Shown: positions 40,501-48,525 of the stretch, in pieces
How the letters are laid out: every line of letters starts with the position of its first letter
Position numbering within the stretch: position 1 is the first letter of the stretch
Assembly (NCBI GenBank): GCA_019745325.1
Contig: JAIETK010000019.1
Coordinates: 1-64,000, forward strand
DNA length: 64,000 bases
Direction of reading: 5' to 3'
DNA from: Nitrosomonas sp.
GTDB lineage: Bacteria; Pseudomonadota; Gammaproteobacteria; Burkholderiales; Nitrosomonadaceae
Position numbers and translations under genes: made by a program
The notes under the pieces: model-generated
The model's database searches: none
What the model saw: the letters and a program-made list of their open reading frames with translations, nothing else
Told to the model about the DNA's origin: nothing

Positions 40501-40898
40501 AAGGTGTGGATCTCACCAAAGTAAAATCCGCATTGGATGCCGGTTTTGCACTGCTCCTTAACTTGCGCCACGATTTTCCATCCGAATGGGCAGCGTTCGT
40601 GAACGGCGCGGGCGATTTCACTGCTACAATTCGTAAGGATTACTTTCCTTACTTCACACTGAACCAGACAATTACGATCACAGGGTTCGATCTCTATGGG
40701 CAGGATGTAACCAAGCATCACAGTGTTGGCAATCAGTCCAACTGGGATACGGCTACGAATGATCTAAGCAGCAAAGACAAACAAGCATTCACCGTCACCA
40801 TCCCACCCGATGGGCCAGGGCCGGGTCAGGTTCTCATTCGTGCAGCGGATGCGAATGCTTTTCTGATTGTTAAATATATACTCACTTCTGCAAAGTAG
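37578..40898 (+). CDS. Tc toxin subunit A, C-terminal chain (TcA2; TcaB-like)
   Basis: 1106 aa from ATG 37578, 13 bp after TcA1 with AAGGAG in between; the start is set by that site, although the frame is open back to 37440. The sequence has the C-terminal TcA blocks: AQRWFHYIFNPTSND, LLGYWDTVADRLFKIRH with the LFDPPIDPGML loop, a long helical coiled-coil part (about 480-900) including the channel-forming region, and the C-terminal TcB-binding beta domain (LFDLDGPGHYMRRIKSVALS, LRDERFLPFEGAGAISTW, DVILTIRFTARQGV). Together TcA1 and TcA2 total 3721 aa, well above the usual 2500 aa single-chain TcA. Confidence 0.88.
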   Translation: MANNYSQQIGYHISEAAVAVQIVATKFRRAPKFIYTFENFFHPFVGELIAKLNKESLSGMLDAKWQDSLKQDFFKTLYNPTENDFIQVNYFPKEIDVSACGSYANYNWELFFHIPLTIAVHLSKNQRFAEAQRWFHYIFNPTSNDHTVDKPQRFWNFLAFRKLDSAMTIDEIIRVLSTPETELSDSDQCRQNSILQGYYAILNKPFQPHAVARTRPIAYEYSVVMKYLDNVIAWADNLFQQDTVESINEATQLYVLAANILGERPQQIPSLGKVKPKTFAQLKKDGLGPIGNALVDLEGQFPLNLAIPSPATGSNSTENSGALFGIGRTLYFCVPKNDKLLGYWDTVADRLFKIRHCMNIAGVVRPLALFDPPIDPGMLVKAAAAGIDIGSIVSGLNQPIGPVRSLFLIQKALELCAEVRGLGNALLSALEKGDVEHLALLRQSHEIKIQKMAKDVRFLQWKQTQENTTSLLTSRKAALERLKYFRRLLNIPNDPNALDDLVIDHSEKAEGPAKLTEENFDETYGALVGQYDKTLMLQTLPNLTLAGDSSPGVLSGYSGSGKVYLTHNEDVELNTHLPAARDARLVASVANILSGVVNYIPDSEIHAHYWGIGVSAEMTGGQKLSIAAKAVAEVAQIVAAWEQDQAGMASRYASYERRADDWLLQYNLAAHELMQNGRQILTSLIAEQITHHEYLSNNKQIENAEEIQYFLDAVNSPDKAKFTNEQFYLWMQGEISRLYYEYYRFAFDTARKAERTMKQELMRPELDAQDFVKFNYWDAGRKGLLSGEALYRDVKRMEMAYHDSNKRELELTKSISLRQLNPVALLELKSIGTTQVTIPEWLFDLDGPGHYMRRIKSVALSIPAVTGPYTSVNCTLSLLQSSVRKSPVAGEDYARQGTEDDRFVDYIGAVQSIVTSGAQNDSGMFETNLRDERFLPFEGAGAISTWKLDLPKDYRTFDYDTISDVILTIRFTARQGVDLTKVKSALDAGFALLLNLRHDFPSEWAAFVNGAGDFTATIRKDYFPYFTLNQTITITGFDLYGQDVTKHHSVGNQSNWDTATNDLSSKDKQAFTVTIPPDGPGPGQVLIRAADANAFLIVKYILTSAK

Positions 40899-40933
40899 AA
40901 CCCCAGTTCTACCACTTATTCACGATTTCTCAT

Positions 40934-40990
40934 GGGACTTTAGCAGATTAGCTTGGTATCTAAGCTAATCTGCTAAAGTCCCAAATTTTT
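40934..40990 (+). terminator. Very strong terminator closing the Tc operon
   Basis: A perfect 21-bp stem (40934-40954 with 40962-40982) and a 7-nt loop GGTATCT, followed by AAATTTTTT. It starts 36 bp after the TcA2 stop. Confidence 0.92.
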
Positions 40991-41044
40991 TAAAAAATAA
41001 AAACGTCGAATTGTTTTGTCTTTTTGACAATAGTGCTTTATATG

Positions 41045-41431
41045 CTGATTGACATGGCTATCTGGCGACGACAACCTTAAGCAGGATTGATTGTGCATTC
41101 GGATCACGATCACAATATGCCAGAAGGGAGTACCGAAAGCTTCTGGAAATACACGGTTTTGTGGGGAGTATGAGCCGCATCGGCGATTGTTTTGATAATG
41201 CTGTGGCAGAAAGCCTTTTCGGTAGCCTCAAATAGGAACGAATCCATTGGTGCCACTACCAAACCCGTTATGCAGCTCAGCAAGATGTGTTGCACTATAT
41301 TTCGATGTTTTATAACAGCCATCGACTGCATTCATATTTGGGGTATAAAAGTCCGAAGCAATATGAGGTAGAAATGGAAAAACTGAAGAAAGCCGCTTAA
41401 CTGGGCTGTCCGGTTTTACTTGACCAGGTCA
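41045..41431 (+). mobile_element. Decayed IS3-family transposase (OrfB 3' part) with right end
   Basis: Patching frames gives LIDMAIWRRQP, AGLIVHSDH, QYARREYRKLLEIHGFVGSM, SRIGDCFDNAVAESLFGSLK, ERIHWCHYQTRYAAQQDVLH and YISMFYNSHRLHSYLGYKSP, the C-terminal half of an IS3-family DDE transposase, ending KAA and stop. Lesions: an early TAA near 41077, a frameshift near 41112 and a TAG near 41235. The terminal repeat 41407-41431 is identical for 25 bp to the scar at 17298-17322. The 5' part of the IS is missing. Confidence 0.82.
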
Positions 41432-41433
41432 GT

Positions 41434-41610
41434 ACTGTTGCGTGGAGTAAATTCCTGATGTCTGGCGCGTTCTAATACGGCATAAATCGTTGGCCGGCTG
41501 ACTCTAAAGTGTTCCGCCAACTGCGTTATCTTCCAGACTCAGGTTTGATAAAGCCGCCAGATTTCCTAACGATCTAATAAAGTTAAGCGAGTGCGTTTGT
41601 GTATGCTCAT
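41434..41610 (-). pseudogene. Truncated DDE transposase N-terminus (IS481-like HTH)
   Basis: Reading leftward from ATG 41610: HKRTRLTLLDR, stop, EIWRLYQT, stop, VWKITQLAEHFRVSRPTIYAVLE then RARHQEFTPRNST. This is the N-terminal HTH of an IS481-type transposase with two in-frame stops, cut off at 41434 exactly where the IS3 end begins. A nested insertion is the simplest explanation. Confidence 0.6.
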
Positions 41611-41823
41611 TTATAGTATTTTCCTGAATACTGTAAACAACGCTGGGAATTCTTACAATAAATCAAATGAGGCATTAAGAATCGATAAGCATTGCGATTT
41701 GCGCAAAATCGCAAACTGACAGGAATACTTGAGTTTAGACGCAAAGAACAGTCTGTAAAGTAACCCCGGTATAGCTCGGGTATTTTTTTATCTTTGTTAT
41801 TTAAATCATTGTTTTTATTGGTA

Positions 41824-41858
41824 GCCAAGGGCGGAATCGAACCACCGACACAAGGATT
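41824..41858. repeat. attL of the tRNA-Phe element (35-bp direct repeat)
   Basis: Identical over 35 bp to 49961-49995 inside the tRNA-Phe gene, and similar for about 10 bp further with two mismatches. It is the displaced 3' end of the tRNA, left behind by integration; the anticodon-loop bases just past the repeat are altered, so it is not a functional tRNA. Confidence 0.88.
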
Positions 41859-42026
41859 CTTAGTCCTCAACAAATAGCATTTATTGGTGTTGATTGGCAT
41901 TTATAAAAACAGATAAAATAAATAAAAACAAAGATATTTTAAAATTTACCTTTTTATTTGTGTTGATTAATATTCCGTTATTTTGATATTATTTCCTTAC
42001 ACCAGCCTTGCACGGAAATATTCAAA

Positions 42027-43328
42027 ATGAAATGGGATAACTTTACCGCTGATCAAGTCGCATCATTCAAGTGCAAAGCGGGTTCTAAGCAATCTATCTT
42101 TTGGGATGGAAAACAACCCGGTTTGGGATTGCGAGTTACTGCCAGCGGTGCAAAATCTTACATATTCCAAACCGAGCTACACGGCAAAACTATCCGCATA
42201 ACTATTGGCGATCAGCGCGCATGGAGTATTTCAGATGCGCAGGACGAAGCATCCCGTCTTAAAGTTAAAACCGATCAAGGCATAGACCCACGTCAAGAAG
42301 CAGCCGACAAAAAAGCAGCAGATCAAGCCGCAGAAGCCGCCAAGAAAGCGCAGGAAGCGCGCGAAACTGTGACAGTAGCCCAAGCATGGGAAGAATATGT
42401 GACCACCCGTAAGCCGCTATGGTCAGAGCTACATATCCGCGATCATGAAAAAGTTATGCAGGCTGGTGGCGATCCGCGCAAACGAAGCAAGAAACTGACA
42501 GAGCCAGGTTCGCTGGCATCGCTTGCAAAAATTCGATTGGTAGATTTAACACCGGAATTAGTAACCGAGTGGGCACAGGCCGAAGCCGTGACTCGACCGA
42601 CACGCGCCCGGCTTGCTTTACGATTATTAAGAGCGTTTCTGAATTGGTGCAACAGGCATTCAACGTATAAAGCCATCGTGACAAGCAATCCCGCACAAAA
42701 CAATGACGCTAAAGAAAGACTGGGAAAGGCCAAAGTAAAGCATGACGTATTACAGCGGGAGCAATTGCCCGCATGGTTTAATGCAGTCAAACAAATCCAG
42801 AATCCGGTTATCAGCGCATATCTGCAAACACTGTTATTGACCGGCGCAAGGCGTGAGGAAATCGCTTCTTTACGGTGGGGAGATATAGATTTTCAATGGA
42901 ACAGCATGACCATAAAGGATAAGGTGGAAGATTTTAGAATCATTCCGCTAACGCCTTATGTGTCGCATTTGCTGTCAATGCTACCGCGCCGCAATCAATG
43001 GGTATTCAGCAGCGTATCCGCCGCCAATGGCCGCTTAACCGATCCATCCATTGCACACCGCAAAGCCTGTGCTATTGCTGGGTTAGATTTAACTTTGCAC
43101 GGCTTAAGGCGATCTTTTGCCAGTCTTTGCGAATGGATAGAAATGCCTGCCGGTATAGCCGCGCAGATTCAAGGACACAAGCCGCAAGGCGTGAGAGAGC
43201 AAAACTATATCCGCCGCCCGCTTGATTTGCTGCGGATGTGGCACGTCAAAATAGAAGCGTGGATATTGGAGCAAGCCGGGATTGAATTTATACCTGCACA
43301 AGCAGGATTGCAGCTTGTTAAACAATAA
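42027..43328 (+). CDS. Tyrosine-recombinase integrase of the tRNA-Phe element
   Basis: 433 aa. The N-terminal arm-binding DUF4102-type domain (FWDGKQPGLGLRVTASGAKSYIFQ) is followed by a core-binding SAM-like domain (about 115-225). The catalytic domain has Arg in LLTGARREEIASLRW (about 275), HGLRR (about 355), the second His region QIQGHKPQG and nucleophile Tyr in REQNYIRRPLDLLRMW (about 392). Full length and intact. It lies 169 bp inside attL and reads into the element; its likely job is site-specific integration at the 3' end of tRNA-Phe. Confidence 0.95.
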   Translation: MKWDNFTADQVASFKCKAGSKQSIFWDGKQPGLGLRVTASGAKSYIFQTELHGKTIRITIGDQRAWSISDAQDEASRLKVKTDQGIDPRQEAADKKAADQAAEAAKKAQEARETVTVAQAWEEYVTTRKPLWSELHIRDHEKVMQAGGDPRKRSKKLTEPGSLASLAKIRLVDLTPELVTEWAQAEAVTRPTRARLALRLLRAFLNWCNRHSTYKAIVTSNPAQNNDAKERLGKAKVKHDVLQREQLPAWFNAVKQIQNPVISAYLQTLLLTGARREEIASLRWGDIDFQWNSMTIKDKVEDFRIIPLTPYVSHLLSMLPRRNQWVFSSVSAANGRLTDPSIAHRKACAIAGLDLTLHGLRRSFASLCEWIEMPAGIAAQIQGHKPQGVREQNYIRRPLDLLRMWHVKIEAWILEQAGIEFIPAQAGLQLVKQ

Positions 43329-43392
43329 TTTTTATTGCTTTATGTTGATATGTGTTAATTAACTATTTACAATCTATTTACAATCATCGTCG

Positions 43393-43671
43393 ATGATAAA
43401 AAATTTCCGACATAAAGGAATCGAGACTTTCTTTTTAACGGGCAAGAAAGCAGGGATACAGCCCGCCCATGTCGGAAAATTACGCATATTGTTGACCGCA
43501 TTGGATAACGCAAAACAGCCGGAAGATATGAACGCGCCAAGCTGGAAATTGCACGGATTAACGGGCGATCTTGCCGGACATTATTCTGTGAAGGTGAACG
43601 GCAATTGGCGCATGACTTTTGCCTTTGAAGGCGAAGATGCTGTTTTGGTTGATTATCAAGACTATCACTAA
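43393..43671 (+). CDS. higB: HigB-type mRNA interferase toxin
   Basis: 92 aa RelE-superfamily toxin. Typical features: IKNFRHKGIETFF at the start, WKLHGLTGDLAGHYSVKVNGNWRMTF in the middle (the conserved GxxxGxYsvxvngnwRi pattern) and the last strand AVLVDYQDYH. Toxin first, antitoxin 12 bp downstream, as usual for HigBA. It would cleave translated mRNA and help keep the element. Confidence 0.92.
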   Translation: MIKNFRHKGIETFFLTGKKAGIQPAHVGKLRILLTALDNAKQPEDMNAPSWKLHGLTGDLAGHYSVKVNGNWRMTFAFEGEDAVLVDYQDYH

Positions 43672-43683
43672 GGAATTTTAAAT

Positions 43684-43971
43684 ATGAGCAGAATGCACAA
43701 CCCAGCACACCCCGGCGAAGTTCTAAGGGATTGGCTACCGGAGCAAATGACCGTTACCGAAGCCGCCAAGGAATTACTAGTTTCCCGTGTCACGCTTTCT
43801 AAAGTCCTGAATGGTAAAGCAGGGATTACCGCTGCAATGGCATTGCGCATTTCCGCATGGCTTGGCACAACACCGGATATATGGCTAGGGATGCAAATGC
43901 AATGGGATTTGTGGCAGGCAAAGAAACAGCCGAGACCCAATATAAAACCGTTGAAAAGATTGGCAGCATAA
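43684..43971 (+). CDS. higA: HigA-type HTH antitoxin
   Basis: 95 aa. Starts RMHNPAHPGEVLRDWLPEQ, the HigA/VapI signature, with an XRE-type HTH in TVTEAAKELLVSRVTLSKVLNGKAGITAAMALR, and a C-terminal WLGMQMQWDLWQAKK motif. It neutralises HigB and probably represses the pair's promoter. Confidence 0.93.
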   Translation: MSRMHNPAHPGEVLRDWLPEQMTVTEAAKELLVSRVTLSKVLNGKAGITAAMALRISAWLGTTPDIWLGMQMQWDLWQAKKQPRPNIKPLKRLAA

Positions 43972-44065
43972 CAGAGCAATACCACCCCTAGCCCGACGGG
44001 GCGAACAGCGGAAACCTTCACCGCCTGGCGTGGCTTCTTTCAAAGGACGCTGAAAAGGGGTGTGT

Positions 44066-44353
44066 ATGGATCCTGAAATACTGAATAGATTAATGGCGCA
44101 AATCATGTATGAGATTCGCGATTTTTTACCGGTAAATTTACTCCATCCGATAGGACACACTGTAAAAATAAATGATAAAACTTTATCAGAAGAACAGGCG
44201 CGTGGTGTTATTGCGTCAGGACAGGCCGAAATACTCTTTTATGCGCCACCCAAGAATCAATTCATGAGTCTGAAGCAGCGTGATGCTTGCGAATTACTGA
44301 TGCATTTAGGACATTTGATTGGCATTGATCCAACAGATCCAAAACAACCTTAA
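44066..44353 (+). CDS. Hypothetical protein, possibly cut by an in-frame stop
   Basis: 95 aa from ATG 44066 (GTG 44060 is an alternative). Mixed helical/charged, with RDACELLMHLGHLIGIDP near the end. The TAA at 44351 is followed in the same frame, with no start codon for 26 codons, by a further open stretch to 44668 (SADFHASLKKYFDHVLDQDK ... GRCLKNLSK). This suggests either one protein of about 200 aa with a nonsense change, or a second gene starting at TTG 44432. No family recognised. Confidence 0.5.
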   Translation: MDPEILNRLMAQIMYEIRDFLPVNLLHPIGHTVKINDKTLSEEQARGVIASGQAEILFYAPPKNQFMSLKQRDACELLMHLGHLIGIDPTDPKQP

Positions 44354-44431
44354 GTATCCGCTGATTTTCACGCCTCACTAAAAAAATATTTTGATCATGT
44401 ATTAGATCAAGACAAGAAACCGTTTATTTCT

Positions 44432-44668
44432 TTGCTGGAAGATGATGCTGGCAAGCAACGGATGACTGAGAATAGGGCTTTCATAATGTCATGTTTTGAG
44501 GCTGGGATAGAAAGAGATATTAATTCTATTTGGCTGCATATCAGAAGTAATGCGGGTAAAGACGGTTTTCTATTTAAGGCAGCGAGCGGAGATGCAGCAA
44601 CAACAATTGATGATAGGCGCGTTACTAAAGATAACTTAGGGCGATGCCTAAAAAATTTAAGCAAATAA
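44432..44668 (+). CDS. Hypothetical protein, possible continuation of the preceding gene
   Basis: 78 aa if started at TTG 44432; no good ribosome-binding site is seen. The frame is open directly from the TAA of the upstream ORF, in phase with it. Content (FIMSCFEAGIERDINSIWLHIRSNAGKDG) is plausible protein. No family recognised. Confidence 0.35.
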   Translation: MLEDDAGKQRMTENRAFIMSCFEAGIERDINSIWLHIRSNAGKDGFLFKAASGDAATTIDDRRVTKDNLGRCLKNLSK

Positions 44669-44689
44669 AAGAAAAAATAGAGCAAAAAA

Positions 44690-44763
44690 ACAAATAAGGT
44701 ACAAATAAGGTACAAACAAGCCACGAATAAATACTAATATATTGTTTTTAATGTTTATTCGTG
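44690..44763. repeat. Iteron-like 11-bp repeats and a 10-bp inverted repeat
   Basis: ACAAATAAGGT occurs at 44690-44700 and 44701-44711, and a variant ACAAACAAGCC at 44712-44722, one helical turn apart. It is followed by CACGAATAAA (44722-44731) and its perfect inverse TTTATTCGTG (44754-44763) in very AT-rich DNA. It lies between the regulatory and replication-like genes and could be an operator or replication origin. A low-GC terminator is an alternative for the inverted repeat. Confidence 0.5.
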
Positions 44764-44901
44764 TATTTTTTTCTTAAGATATGTAGGTTTCCGGTGTATT
44801 ATTTCTCATCGCTGCTTTTTATTGGCAGCATGATAGGTGAGATTTTATAGGCAGCGGGCACCGAGTCATGCACCTAACGCCGTGAGGCGCTGGAGAAATT
44901 G

Positions 44902-45143
44902 ATGACGAATATTAGACCATTAGAAACACTCGCTTCACACAATCTACAATTCCCGCCACTTGAACTTATATCCAGCCTTCCCTAACAACCGAGGAAGCGG
45001 CTTACTATCTCAATCGCAGGCCGCAAACGCTTAGAAGTTGGGCGATGCGCCAGCATCCCATCAAAGTTATTAATGTAAATGGCCGTCTTGCTTGGCCTGT
45101 AAGTGCGATTAAAGCATTGCTGAATGGCGAGGTGAGCGCATGA
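44902..45143 (+). pseudogene. AlpA/excisionase-like HTH protein, frameshifted
   Basis: ATG 44902 starts MTNIRPLETLASHNLQ ... LISSLP and stops at a TAA near 44982. One frame over, and with no start codon, the sequence continues as LTTEEAAYYLNRRPQTLRSW AMRQ, then HPIKVINVNGRLAWPVSAIK to a TGA that overlaps the next ATG. The second part is a clear MerR/AlpA-like winged helix of the kind that controls excision in integrative elements. A one-base lesion in the CTTCCCTAAC stretch would join both. Programmed frameshifting cannot be excluded. Confidence 0.6.
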
Positions 45144-45808
45144 TCAACCTAGCGAACGCAAGAGCCACTCCGGAAGCATTCCTTTTGCAAGGCACAAGCC
45201 TGTCCGAAAAAATGACCGCAGCGCAAAGCGAGGAAGCTTCGCTTACGCAACAACACGAAAGAGCGGCCAAGAACCTTGATGAAATCGAGAGAAAGCATAT
45301 CCTTGATCAAGCAACAGATCAAGAATTGTTTGAAGCGCAGCAAGCCCACTCCGATCTAGCCGCGAAACTGGTGGCAGTCAATCGACGCATTCAGCTAATT
45401 CGCGAAGCGATTGCCGACAATGATTCAAAAATCGCCGCAGCAACCCAAGCTTTCAAAAAAGCGCAAATGGCTTTTTGCTTTGAAAGTCGCGACGCAGCGT
45501 TAGCCAAGATTCGGGAAAATCAGCAGCTTAGAAAGCTTATTTTAGAGGCAATGGCTGCGCACGCTTCAAATGGCATGATTGCGTATTCATATCGCACCAG
45601 GACTTTTATCGAGGAATTTTTTCATCAAACTTTTCCTGCAATTTCAGAGCAGGAAGTCCGGGAAGCAGCAGGGGAATTTAAAACAAAAACAGCCTGGATT
45701 GACCCAATAAAAACGCCCGGTGAGCAGCCGGGCGTGTCTTGTTGCAACTTTCTTTGGAATTTGAAGATGCATATTACCACAAAATCGAATCATTTTAACG
45801 ACAGTTAA
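45140..45808 (+). CDS. Coiled-coil hypothetical protein
   Basis: 222 aa; its ATG overlaps the HTH stop by 4 nt. Residues 20-110 are a long predicted coiled coil (LTQQHERAAKNLDEIERKHI and following heptads). The C-terminus reads across an 8-bp stem hairpin (ACGCCCGG/CCGGGCGT, 45713-45735) that looks like part of a terminator, so the natural protein may once have ended near residue 190. No family recognised; part of the satellite-like element. Confidence 0.55.
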   Translation: MINLANARATPEAFLLQGTSLSEKMTAAQSEEASLTQQHERAAKNLDEIERKHILDQATDQELFEAQQAHSDLAAKLVAVNRRIQLIREAIADNDSKIAAATQAFKKAQMAFCFESRDAALAKIRENQQLRKLILEAMAAHASNGMIAYSYRTRTFIEEFFHQTFPAISEQEVREAAGEFKTKTAWIDPIKTPGEQPGVSCCNFLWNLKMHITTKSNHFNDS

Positions 45809-45826
45809 AACGCAATTCTCAGCGGA

Positions 45827-46228
45827 TTGGGGAAATTCAAAAAAACAGGCGAAGGGCGCTATGTCAGTCAATGTTTGTTCCATGAAGACAAAACACCGAG
45901 AGCAGGAATTACACAAAAACCTGATGGTGTCATCCTGATTCATTGTTTTAGCTGCGGCGCTGGTGGCCTAGATTTTTGTAATGCGCTTGGCATTGATCCC
46001 GCAAACTTATTTCCACCGAGCGACAATCCAAAGTACGAAAAACGAAGCCGCAGCAGTTTTTCAGCATGGCAGATGCTTCACTTTTTGCGTAGCGATTTGA
46101 TCCGGTTATTAATCATCGCTAACGACCTGAAAAAGCTTGATGCGCTATCAAGTGATGACCGGCAGTTTGTCAGTGAGATTATCTTGCGACTTAACGACGG
46201 CCTTGCATACTTGGAGGGTGCGCGATGA
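45827..46228 (+). CDS. CHC2 zinc-finger primase-like protein
   Basis: 133 aa from TTG 45827; homology-like sequence begins about four codons earlier, so the true start is uncertain. C-x2-H...C-x2-C (CLFHEDKTPRAGI, HCFSCGAGG) matches the CHC2 zinc finger of DnaG-type primases and of phage/satellite primase-helicase N-termini. No TOPRIM or helicase domain follows. Its stop overlaps the DUF3987 gene by 4 nt, so the two likely act together in replicating the element. Confidence 0.7.
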   Translation: MGKFKKTGEGRYVSQCLFHEDKTPRAGITQKPDGVILIHCFSCGAGGLDFCNALGIDPANLFPPSDNPKYEKRSRSSFSAWQMLHFLRSDLIRLLIIANDLKKLDALSSDDRQFVSEIILRLNDGLAYLEGAR

Positions 46229-47735
46229 ACTTACGACAAAAAGCCGAAGCTGCGATAGCCCTCATTGAGCCTAATGCACTGACACCCGAGCCCCTACCCG
46301 AGTTGCCGGAAGTGAAACCGTTCGATTACTTTTTCTTACCGGCAAGCATTCGCGGTTACGTTCAAGATATTTCGGAGCGTATGCAATGCCCGCCCGATTT
46401 TGCGGCTGTGAATACCTACTTAATGTTTAGTGCTGTAATCGGCTGCAAAATTGGGATAAGACCAAAGAGACGTGATAACTGGGTAATTGTTCCGAATCTT
46501 TGGGGCGCGGTAATCGGCGGTTCCGGTGTCATGAAATCGCCAAATCGTAGCGAAGTTCTGAAACCACTAAAACAATTGCAAATAGAGATTGCGCAAGAAA
46601 TTCATCAACGTAACACCCAATTGATGAATTCAGGGGAAGAATCGAAGCTTCGACAAGCTGCCAAGAAGTCACAGGCAAGAAAGGCACTGAAAAACGATCC
46701 CAATGCTGATATTTCAGAATTCTTGAAAAGCGGATCGGATGCTTTGCCACAGGCAGAAACAGCCCCGAGATTCATAACCCATGACGCAACGGCGGAAGCG
46801 TTAGGGCAGTTAATGATTGAGAATCCCAACGGAATTTTATTCGAAGCTGATGAGCTTATTGGATTGCTTAAAAGCCTTGATAAGCAAGGCCAGGAAGGCG
46901 CACGCGCTTTTTATTTAACAGCAGCGGATGGCAATCCTACACAATCGATAGAATCATGCGAGGCACCAATCTACATATCGAAGTCGCTTGCCTATCGATC
47001 ATTGGAGGGATACAGCCGGGCGTATTGGCTGAATACGTGAGAGAAGCGCTGGCAGGCGGCGCGGGAGCTGATGGCTTGCTGCAACGCTTTGGGCTGATGG
47101 TTTACCCTGATATATCGCCAAAGTATGAATACGTTGACAGATTCCCGGATAAGCTGGCAAGGGATACCGTTAATGATCTTGTTAGAAAGCTTCACAACCT
47201 TGATGTTCAGGCAATAGCCACCATTGGCGAATACTGCAAGACACCATACCTTCATTTTGATGATAGCGCACAAGAAGTCTTTATTGAGTGGCTGTGCAAT
47301 CTCGAAAAGCGGTTACGATCTGATGAGGATCATCCGGCCATAGTGTCGCACCTGTCAAAGTATCGAAAGCTGGTTCCCGCATTGGCGTTAATCAATCACT
47401 TGTGTGACAGCGAGGAAAAGAGCGTATCGGAATCGTCATTGCTACGCGCCTTAGCCTATTGTGAGTATCTGGAATCACGCGCGCGGCGGGTATACAGCTA
47501 CGGAACGCAGCCCGGCATTGATGCTGCAAAATCAGTATTAATGAAACTGAAGAAAGGCAAACTAATTAGCCCGTTCACGGTTCGAGATATATACCGGAAG
47601 TGCTGGGCTGGTATCGACACACCAAAGAAAGCTGAAGCCGCCATCAATGTTTTATTGGATTACAACCACCTGGCAAAAGTTGAAACTTTTACCGAGGGCA
47701 GACCAGCAACATTATTACATTGGGTGCAATCATGA
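46225..47735 (+). pseudogene. DUF3987 replication-associated protein, frameshifted
   Basis: The first frame (46225-47040) encodes the N-terminal part: PFDYFFLPASIRGYVQDISE, CPPDFAAVNTYLMFSAVIGC, and GILFEADELIGLLKSLDK, typical of DUF3987. The second frame (from about 46938 to 47735) continues YTIDRIMRGTNLHIEVACLS, IIGGIQPGVLAEYVREAL and the C-terminal helical part. One base appears to be missing near 46935, just after AADGN. Joined length is about 503 aa, normal for the family, which is found with primases in prophages and satellites. The internal ATG at 46956 could restart translation. Confidence 0.75.
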
Positions 47736-48114
47736 GCGGTTATCTTTCCAGATTGAAACAAATCGAAAATGAAAAAAATTTTCATAATTCCCCTGAAAGT
47801 GAACTGACAAAACCGACAAAAGATACTTATGTCAGCTTTGTCAGTTCAAATTCAAGAAAAAGTGAAAAAATATTTAATGATCCGCCAGATTCATCAAAAG
47901 AATCGGGATTACCTTCTGTCAGTTTTGTCAGTTCTGTTTCAGAAGAAAACAAAAAAAATTCTGATATTCAATCGCTGCAAATTGAAATGATCCGGGCATG
48001 GCTGTTCAAGATTAATGAACCCCAGATCATGACATTGTGTTGAACAAATGCCGGAATGATCCTGAAGCACTGAATTATTTTTTGAAACACGCACACGGAG
48101 AATTTGAGCGATGA
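47732..48114 (+). pseudogene. Hypothetical linker-rich protein, frameshifted near its end
   Basis: ATG 47732 follows the DUF3987 stop region directly. It has a low-complexity Ser/Lys/Pro middle with a repeated phrase (VSFVSSNS, VSFVSSVS), then EMIRAWLFKINEP. At a C-run near 48022 the frame shifts; the other frame reads DHDIVLNKCRNDPEALNYFL and ends in a TGA overlapping the next ATG by 4 nt, which strongly suggests that the longer version was the original. Function unknown. Confidence 0.55.
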
Positions 48115-48374
48115 CCAACATTACCGACACGAATGAATTTCTAAGCCGGAAAAGAAGAGCTGATCAATTAGCTGATGGCGTGTATCACCATAAAACATAC
48201 AAAGCCACGCACACGATTGATGATGAATGGCGAGAAGCTGAAGTTCATATTGAAGTGTATGCAGGCAGAGAACCCGGTCTTTGCATTAGCTTTGGGAATG
48301 ATTCACGGCTTATCACTTTGACGAGAGCGGAGTCCGTGCAACTTGCCAAAGACATTTGGACATCGATTGAGTAA
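48111..48374 (+). CDS. Hypothetical protein of the tRNA-Phe element
   Basis: 87 aa, coupled by a 4-nt overlap to the gene before. Contains EWREAEVHIEVYAGREPG and a strand-rich middle; no family recognised. Small alpha/beta protein, probably a phage/satellite accessory factor. Confidence 0.55.
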   Translation: MTNITDTNEFLSRKRRADQLADGVYHHKTYKATHTIDDEWREAEVHIEVYAGREPGLCISFGNDSRLITLTRAESVQLAKDIWTSIE

Positions 48375-48382
48375 GGATAATT

Positions 48383-48475
48383 ATGTATAAACTATTGTTT
48401 TATATGAATTACGGTTCCTCTGGAGGGGGGTATCCCGGCCAGGGCTATTCTGACTCCATCTTTTCGCCAGAATAA
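48383..48475 (+). CDS. Possible 30-aa Gly-rich peptide
   Basis: ATG 48383 follows AAGGATAATT, a good ribosome-binding site, 6 bp after the previous gene. The peptide contains NYGSSGGGYPGQGY and ends SIFSPE. Too short for family assignment; the case rests on the site and position. Confidence 0.35.
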   Translation: MYKLLFYMNYGSSGGGYPGQGYSDSIFSPE

Positions 48476-48525
48476 GAATTTTTTCAATGGGTTCATACCA
48501 TGCAACAAACCATAGGAAACAAATT

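Noticed and set aside
39783..40721. 312-aa minus-strand frame within TcA2
   Set aside because: Shadow frame; no start signal, no family match.
41821..41868. Second tRNA-Phe-like sequence
   Set aside because: Only the 3' part is present and the anticodon region is altered; it is the att copy of the integrated element.
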